Below, piece after piece: positions 57,780 through 64,000 of a stretch of 64,000 nucleotides of DNA. A program made the position numbers and the translations under genes. Below the pieces are notes generated by a model. It worked only from the letters and a program-made list of their open reading frames with translations. It made no database searches and was not told the DNA's origin. Source of the DNA: Arachnopeziza araneosa (taxonomy: Eukaryota; Ascomycota; Leotiomycetes; Helotiales; Arachnopezizaceae); NCBI GenBank assembly GCA_003988855.1, contig QYAI01000139.1, positions 51,960 to 115,959 of the forward strand, given 5' to 3'. Each line of letters starts with the position of its first letter. Positions within the stretch are counted from its first letter, which is position 1.

Positions 57780-58810
57780 CTGCGATTGCTAGGCGCGGTT
57801 CGCGGTTCTTTCGAAAAATAAGCGCCGGTTATTTTGGCGTCTATTCAGCCAATGATTTCCCCGAGAAGGATATGGATCTCTTTATAAAGGATCGTTAGGT
57901 AAAGAGAACTTCAGAACCATCTGTAAACCTTTTTTTTTATCTTCTCTTTACTCTCTGAGATCGATCATCGATTCTCTGGCCACGCTGTTCAACTTACATC
58001 TAAAGCTATCTTCGAAGCCAAAGTGAGTTCCACATTGAGTCATCGTGCAGTGGCTCTCAAGGCTGCAGGCTTTGCTGGGCTCTTACTTTCGAGGTATGAA
58101 AGCCTTCTCTTTGGTCATATCACCTTGTTTGCTTCGGTAATTCTACTTAATCTTTGCTGTAAAAATACCATCAGCATTGTCTGGGAATCCTTCGCCACAT
58201 TACATTAGTGGGGGCCGCGATGGCGGGGTTGTTTTTAAATTGGCGGTTTGCTCTATGTGTTGCCATCGTGCCGCTTGCTGTTATTTTCTACCAAGCGGTT
58301 GATTTAGATTGGTAGGAACCCTTGTCTCATTATACTATCCTTTTCATTTTACTTGACGAGAGTCTTTAGCCAAGGCAGGTTTGAGAATAGAAATGAGTTT
58401 TTATTCGGATCATGTGTCAGAGAGGTTGCCTTGGACACTCTGACTTCTTGTCTATACACGGAGTTGAGATTCCCGCTTTTGCGATGAAAGCGTTTATCGA
58501 TACGAGTTTTCTATATTAGTTATTCACGCACTATCTTATTGTCATGGTTCTATATACTTTCGATCATTTCATTCTTGAGCTAACATGAATAATTCTTCAC
58601 TACTACACTATGATTCTGTCTTTGTATCATGACAGCACTATTTCAACTTCTTATCTTCAATCTGTTAGACTGAGACTCACTCCGAAACAAATTCTGAATG
58701 CGCAGCTAGAGACTACTGTGCATTATTCTTTACTAACACATTTCAGGGCGTCACTACGGACAAGGCTCAACCACTCTGATCTTTATTCGGCTGCTTCTGC
58801 CATTAACAAA
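57780..58810. other. Divergent intergenic region between Zw10 and the M16 peptidase
   Basis: 1.03 kb. It contains a possible spliced short transcript with a 31-codon ORF (58220-58315), described separately. In-frame codons upstream of the M16 ATG at 58811, back to 58610, are not conserved-looking and are taken as 5' leader. Confidence 0.5.
58220..58315 (+). CDS. Possible 31-aa single-pass membrane microprotein
   Basis: ATG at 58220, stop at 58313. The translation has one hydrophobic segment (F-A-L-C-V-A-I-V-P-L-A-V-I-F-Y) between W-R and the end V-D-L-D-W. A GT-AG intron-like signal overlaps the stop (GTAGGA at 58312, branch TTGAC, acceptor AG near 58370). If spliced, it would extend the frame by about 39 residues. 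Its size recalls small ER or mitochondrial subunits, but I cannot assign a family. It may simply be chance in a 5' region. Confidence 0.25.
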   Translation: MAGLFLNWRFALCVAIVPLAVIFYQAVDLDW

Positions 58811-61800
58811 ATGTCTACCCAAACTAGAAAGTCCCACTTCCGGACCATCCAACGATTCTCGACAGATTATTCACCTGTTACAATTTCCCAGTATGTTTCG
58901 GAAAGGACAGGAATGCATGTTGTGATCGCAGATCAAAATGGCCCCAAAGTTCAAGGATATTTTACTCTAGCGACAGAGATTTTTGACGATTCCGGATCTC
59001 CTCATACGTTAGAGCACTTAGTTTTCATGGGTTCCAAGAATTACCGCTACAAGGGCCTTCTTGACAAGCTCGCTTCGAGAGCATATTCAAGCACGAATGC
59101 ATGGACAGCTACTGATCATACAGCTTATACTTTGGACACTGCAGGATGGGACGGTTTTGCACAGATTTTACCAGTATATTTGGAGCATGTGATACTTCCT
59201 ACTCTGACCGACGAAGGTTGCTATACTGAGGTCCATCACATTGATGGGGAAGGAAATGACGCTGGTGTAGTCTACTCGGAGATGCAAGGAGTTCAGAACA
59301 CTGGCGGAGAGATTATGGATATCAGAGCCAGGCGCCTTCTTTATCCAGAAACTGTTGGATTTCGATACGAGACAGGTGGCCTCATGGAGAATTTAAGAGT
59401 ACTGACAGCTGATCGTATACGCGCATTTCACAAGGAGATGTATCAGCCGAAGAATTTGTGCTTGGTCTTGGTTGGTGAAGTCGACCAGAACCATCTGCTA
59501 CAAATTTTAGACGAGTTTGAAGATGGCATTCTAGAAGATATCCCTCCACCAGATGCACCATTCAAGCGGTAAGGGTTTACCGAGCAAGAGAAGAAACTCC
59601 ACTGACAATCTGCAGCCCTTGGACAGAGTCGCCTCAACCACCTGCTATCAAGGAAACTATCATTGAGACGGTCAAGTTTCCAGAAGAAGACGAGTCTATT
59701 GGCGATGTCACTGTAGCTCTGTTTGGACCTGATTGTAATGATGCTGTCCAAACGGCCGCTTTAAACATTTTGCTCACTTACCTTGCCGGATCCTCTGTTT
59801 CTATTTTGGAGAATATTATGGTTGAAAAGGAGGAGCTTGCAAGTTCAATCGGATATTACTGCGACTCTAGACCGAATACCGTAATCTGGCTCCAGCCTTC
59901 GGGTGTCGCCACGGAAAAACTATCATTTGTTGAAAAAAGATTGTTTGAGTTGTTGAAAGAAGTGGCATCAAAGCCTCTGGATATGAATTACATGCTGAAT
60001 TGTATTCAACGAGAACGGAGGCAATTGAAATTCCAGGCTGAAAGCTCTTCAACTTTCTATGCTACTGCTATCATCAATGACTTTCTTTTCGGAAAGCGAG
60101 ATGGATCGACTTTGAAGGACCTTGGAACGATCAAGGAATATGATGAACTGGAGACTTGGACAGATCGGCAGTGGAGAGACTTTCTTAAGAAATGGATCTC
60201 TGACGCCCCTCATATTACTCTTTTGGGTACTCCATCAAAAGAGATGGCTGACCATATTAAGTCTATCGAGGAAGCTCGAGTTGAAGCACGAAAGAAAGAG
60301 CTTGGGCCAGAGGGTCTGGCAAAACTTGCAGAGAAATTGCAGGCAGCAATTATTAAAAACGATATCGAAATCCCTGCGTCCATTTTGCAAAGATGGCCAG
60401 TACCCGGTGTTGAATCTATACATTTTATTGAATCAGCCAGCGCAAGATCCGGACTAGCAAAAAAGCTAGGTACCCCATCTAATACTATACAAACCATTGT
60501 AGACTCGAATTCGAAGCTTCCCCTATTCTTGCAGTTCGAGCATGTTCCGACAAACTTTGTCCACCTTACTCTGCTACTTGGAACATCTCAGGTCTCCACT
60601 GGACTTCGGCCTTTACTACCATTATTTATGGATAATTTCTTCAATACTCCAATCATGAGAAATGGGGAGAAAGTCGACTTCGAAGAAGTTGTCACTCAAC
60701 TCGAGCAAGATACAATAAGTTACTCAATGGATGGCGGATCACGCATCAACCATCCTGAAGGCATCATGATCCAGTTCCAGATTGAACCAGAAAAATATAC
60801 AACTGCAATTGAGTGGGTTCGTACTATGATGTTTGACAGTATCTTCGATGAAGCACGACTCAACGCTGGGATGGCAAAAATTTTAGCCGATGTTCCTGAA
60901 TCCAAAAGAAGTGGAAATAACATGATGAATTCGGTAGATATCATGGTGCATTTAGATAAGGAGTCTAGTCTCAAAGCCCGAAATACTCTTGTGAAAGCAA
61001 CGTACATGAAGAGACTAAAAAAGCTTCTCGCCAAGGACTCCAAAGCTGTCATCTCATCTCTTGAGGATCTTAGAAACTCCCTCTTTACGTTCAATAACAT
61101 GCGAGCACTTGTTGTCGCCAATATTGAGACTTTACCAAATCCTGTTGATGCTTGGAAGCCACTGGTTGCTTCCCTTGAGGTTTCGGACTCTCTCTTGCCG
61201 CTTATCAAGGGGCATCAACGCCTTAGTGGGGACGGCCAAAATCTTGGCCAGTATGGTGCTGTCATAGTCCCAATGTCAACAATTGATTCATCCTTCTGTA
61301 TCAGTTCTGCGAGAGGCCCAATTTCGCCCACTGATCCTGTTGTTCCCGCACTAATGGTAGCAGTTTCTTTCCTGGAAGCTGTTGAGGGACCACTCTGGAC
61401 TGCAGTTCGTGGTAAAGGTCTTGCCTATGGTGCCAATTTCAAAAGTGATCCTGATGCTGGTTTTGTCCAGTTCTCCGTCTACCGCTCACCAGATGCCTAT
61501 CGTGCTTTCGCGGCAGCAAAGGCAGTGGTTGAGTCATACATCGATGGGACTGCAAAGTTTGAGCAACATGCTCTTGAAGGCGCAATCAGTGGCATTATCG
61601 CTAGTTTTGCAGACAAACAGAGTACTATGGCTGCAGCAGGCCAATCGCACTTCGTAAATAGTGTGATTAAAGAAGTTGATGATGAATATGACACAAGGAT
61701 CTTGAAGGCTGTAAGAGATATCTCGGTAGAACAGATAAAGGCTGTGATGGAAGAGGTTTTGATTCCTGCATTTACTCCAGGAAAAGCTAATGTTGTTGTC

Positions 61801-62063
61801 ACTTGTGCGCCAATCATGGAAGAGGTAGTGTCTCACCTTAAATATATCCTAAAGACTTTAATGCTGATATGAAAGTACAGGGCATTGTGAAGGGCTTCAC
61901 AGAATCCGGATTTAAAACTAGGGTCCACGCGCTGGTAGACTTTCAGGAAAGTTACGGTCTGGAAGCCGAGGACGATGAAGACGATGAAGACGATGAAGAC
62001 GATGAAGATGATGAAGAATTTGAGGAAGGGTTTGAAGAAGAAAATTCGGAACCTGAGCTGTGA
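58811..62063 (+). CDS. M16 family metallopeptidase (insulinase-like, YOL098C/Mug138-type)
   Basis: Exons are 58811-59568, 59616-61824 and 61881-62063; 1049 aa. The ATG at 58811 (M-S-T-Q-T-R-K-S-H-F) matches the usual start of this fungal group. The inverted zinc motif H-T-L-E-H is at 65-69 within G-S-P-H-T-L-E-H-L-V-F-M-G-S-K, and the downstream acidic ligand region Y-S-E-M-Q-G follows near 157. M16C-type architecture with two large halves is consistent with the length. Such enzymes cleave short peptides, often in the cytosol or mitochondria. No obvious presequence is present, so cytosol is more likely. The last exon encodes an acidic tail of (Asp-Asp-Glu) repeats from a 9-bp tandem. The catalytic residues are intact. 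Confidence 0.95.
61971..62015 (+). repeat. 9-bp coding minisatellite in the M16 gene
   Basis: Four perfect GACGATGAA units and one GATGATGAA unit, in frame, encode the acidic C-terminal tail. Confidence 0.9.
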
Positions 62064-62282
62064 GGGAGCTCATGGCTAGTCATAGAACCTAGACTTAACT
62101 TGCCATTATTCTCTCAAATAGAATATAGCTAGACTTTAGCTTTTAAATGCCAGACTTTATAAATCAATATACTCCATTAGCAATATTTCTTGAGATTGGA
62201 TTCAATTCTCCTTGCTTATCGATAGATGAGACTCCAAACTCCAAATGCGTCATTCTGTACTAGAAACCAATTTTCATTCAAC
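62064..62282. other. Short convergent spacer
   Basis: 219 AT-rich bases between the M16 and bactofilin-like stops, so the two 3' UTRs probably overlap. Confidence 0.6.
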
Positions 62283-63171
62283 CTACTCCCTCTCGATACT
62301 ACCATGGATTGTTCTGTGGCCATCCACAATCAAATCTCCACCTTGCTTGATTTTGACAGTTCCATGAACATCCAAATCACCTGTGACATGAATATTTCCA
62401 CTTATCGTTAAGGTTCCCTTTGCAGCCAGATTGGCACTGTTTCTAATCAGCTTGAGTGCGCTGTCCCCAAAAAGGAAAACTCACAAAGTTGCATCTCCCT
62501 CCAGCGTACAAGCCCCACGGGCTTTGATCACGCCATGAAATCTCGCTGTTCCTTTCGGACCGCTCATGACTTTGATCGATCCACTTGCGTTCACATCGCC
62601 CACAATCTCTACCTCACCTTTGATCTCAACCTTCCCACTAGCCTCGACCTTGCCACCGATGAAAATCCCATGCTCTCCACCATCGAGATAGACGGAACCG
62701 CTGGCGTCAATCTTTTCTCCAACCTTCACTCCGTTTGTCAAACTACAGAAATTCAGTAAAATGGCTCATATCCGCCTACTCCTCAATGAATACGTACTCG
62801 ACATCTCCGCTAGCATCCACTTTCCCTAGTACTTGAACTCCATTTCTCAACGTCACTTTCCCGCTTGCATCAACTTTCCCATCTACCTCCACGTCGTCTT
62901 CAAGTATAATAAAACCAGATGATGAGACCTTCCCATCTATGCGAATTTGCTTCGCAAGTGTGACTGACGACGAGGATTTTACAGGCCCGAGAATGTGTAA
63001 CGGGCCGTCTAATTTCACAGCTCCGCTTGCATTGATGGCCTTTGAAATCGGGATTTTGGCCTTCTCAGGCTCAGGCTTCGATGAGGATGCAGACTCCGAA
63101 TATGGCGGCGGCTCTTCTTCTCCGTGGGTAGAACCAGCAAATTTCTTCGTGTCTTCTGGAATCAAAGTCAT
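62283..63171 (-). CDS. Bactofilin-like polymer-forming protein
   Basis: Exons are 62798-63171, 62485-62742 and 62283-62442; 263 aa. A disordered Pro/Ser/Glu N-terminus (to about 45) precedes a right-handed beta-helix-like array. Short rungs of the type D-A-S-G-K-V-x-L-x-x-x-V-x-V-x-G-K-V repeat at least ten times (for example G-K-V-D-A-S-G-K-V-T-L, G-K-V-E-A-S-G-K-V-E-I, G-D-V-N-A-S-G-S-I-K-V). This matches the polymer-forming cytoskeletal (bactofilin) family, which in bacteria assembles into filaments without nucleotide. Fungal members exist but their role is not established. All three exons keep the rung periodicity across the introns, which supports the model. No signal peptide or membrane segment is visible. 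Confidence 0.87.
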
Positions 63172-63825
63172 ATTCGGGAATTTTTTTTTTTACCAAAAAA
63201 TGCTAGTCAAATTCAGTGCTGCTGAATGCTTAGAAAATTGCTTTGTTTTGGGCCTGAGATAATTAAGAATGATAAATAACTTTTGAGGACGAGGCTCGGC
63301 TGAGCGACTAAATCATACGAAGTTCTAGCGACAGGCTATTCTTCTTCAAGTCCCGTGTCTTGGCCAGAGTCTTTGCAGATCTGCAAACTTCCTATTCTCA
63401 GGGTCGCTGGGTCCTGTTTTTGCCAGCATCTTGCACTTTCCAAAGATCCGCCATCAAGATAGAGTTGTTAGCGCGATGTACAAGTAGTCCGCAATGAAGT
63501 CATCATTAAGCATTTTCCGTGTTGTATAGGCACAGATAGGATGAAAGACGTTCCTGTTAGCCCTCATCTCTGCCTTCTGTATTACATGGTGCTTTATTTC
63601 AGGCGTCTGTAAATGCCTATCTAGCTTAACGCAGATCAAATCGTATTAGCCTGCTAATTTCTGCATTGTGAGCGCTCGACGGAGCATCACTTGATAACGA
63701 TCATGGATTATCTTATCGTATAAACTTTCTAGAAATACACGTCTAAGCCCTGCCTATTCTTCTCCTACTCGACCAAATCAAATTAAGTAGCCCTGCCTAT
63801 TCTCCTTCTACTCGACCAAATCAAA
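63172..63825. other. Intergenic
   Basis: A T-run at about 63181-63191 lies just upstream of the bactofilin-like ATG. A 43-bp tandem duplication lies near the far end. No gene was seen. Confidence 0.6.
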
Positions 63826-63832
63826 TTAAGTA
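63747..63832. repeat. 43-bp tandem duplication at the 3' end of the last gene
   Basis: Two adjacent 43-bp copies (63747-63789 and 63790-63832) start GCCCTGCCTATTC and end AATTAAGTA. They differ only in a short pyrimidine stretch. The second copy includes the stop codon of the partial gene at 63826-64000. Confidence 0.95.
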
Positions 63833-64000
63833 GCCAGACGACTAAACAGCTCAAACTCCATTCTCTTATCAGCCTTTGGACCCTTAAGTATTTGACCTAT
63901 CATATCAGAGCCAGGCGGGAAATCATGCTCGAATATAGGCTCTCCAGCACCCTTCATGTTTGTCAAAACCGCCTGCCGAAAGTGCCAACGTAAGAGCTGA
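63826..64000 (-). CDS. C-terminal fragment of an uncharacterised fungal protein (5' part outside window)
   Basis: The minus-strand frame is open from the window edge to a TAA at 63828-63826, giving the last 57 residues. The segment L-L-R-W-H-F-R-Q-A-V-L-T-N-M-K-G-A-G-E-P then H-D-F-P-P-G-S-D-M and E-F-E-L-F-S-R-L resembles the C-terminus of a fungal family often annotated as HNH-endonuclease-like; I make this link from memory and cannot test it. The stop lies inside the second copy of a 43-bp tandem duplication. Any intron near the edge cannot be judged. Confidence 0.5.
   Translation of the reverse strand, partial: QLLRWHFRQAVLTNMKGAGEPIFEHDFPPGSDMIGQILKGPKADKRMEFELFSRLAT

Overview
The window is nuclear DNA of a filamentous ascomycete (Pezizomycotina, possibly a leotiomycete; the class is a guess). 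Supporting signs are short introns (mostly 45-60 nt, with CTAAC/CTGAC-like branch sites and AG acceptors), a secreted AA9 lytic polysaccharide monooxygenase, the acetate-permease, sugar, DHA1 and NCS1 transporter families, and conserved fungal forms of Nop7, Rpn2, Cox10, PIG-U, Cet1, Rrn9 and Zw10. There are no operons, CRISPR arrays or bacterial-style genes. No intact transposon was seen. All exon models were built by eye from splice signals and reading frame. I followed 42 introns across 16 spliced genes.

Layout. 1-11.7 kb is gene-poor accessory-like DNA: the 3' end of an AA9 gene, a GPR1/FUN34/YaaH acetate-type transporter, almost 6 kb without a convincing gene, a frameshifted alpha/beta-hydrolase pseudogene, and a small secreted protein split into six exons. 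12.2-24 kb is mainly housekeeping: Rrn9-domain protein, PIG-U, a divergent pescadillo (NOP7), a 1249-residue disordered protein with a hydrophobic C-terminus, and a small Cys-rich protein. 24.7-36.7 kb mixes transport and mitochondrial genes: DHA1 drug:H+ antiporter-like MFS protein, COX10, a Myb-like protein, a hexose-type transporter, and a purine nucleoside permease (NUP) family protein. 38.2-45 kb has an IKS1-like kinase, a small F-box/2EXR-like protein and an NCS1 (uracil/allantoin type) permease with a tandem GATA site upstream. 47-63.2 kb is densely conserved: RPN2, mRNA 5'-triphosphatase (Cet1 type), Zw10/Dsl1, an M16 metallopeptidase and a bactofilin-like polymer-forming protein. The last 175 bases hold the C-terminus of another minus-strand gene.

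Functional themes. Several genes serve ribosome and mRNA production (Rrn9, Nop7, Cet1), proteostasis (Rpn2, M16) and membrane traffic or GPI anchoring (Zw10, PIG-U). The transporters suggest a saprotrophic or plant-associated lifestyle with acetate, sugar and nucleobase uptake. Four solute-handling genes (acetate permease, DHA1, sugar transporter, NUP) have a TATATA element 100-180 bp upstream of the ATG, whereas the short divergent PIG-U/NOP7 promoter has none that I saw.

Points of most interest are three GC-AG introns among 42, a GT-TG intron in the DHA1 transporter that looks like a point-mutated acceptor, the triple-frameshift hydrolase, the bactofilin-like gene, the six-exon secreted protein, and a large unrecognised tail-anchored protein. 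I did not find a clearly new multi-gene system.
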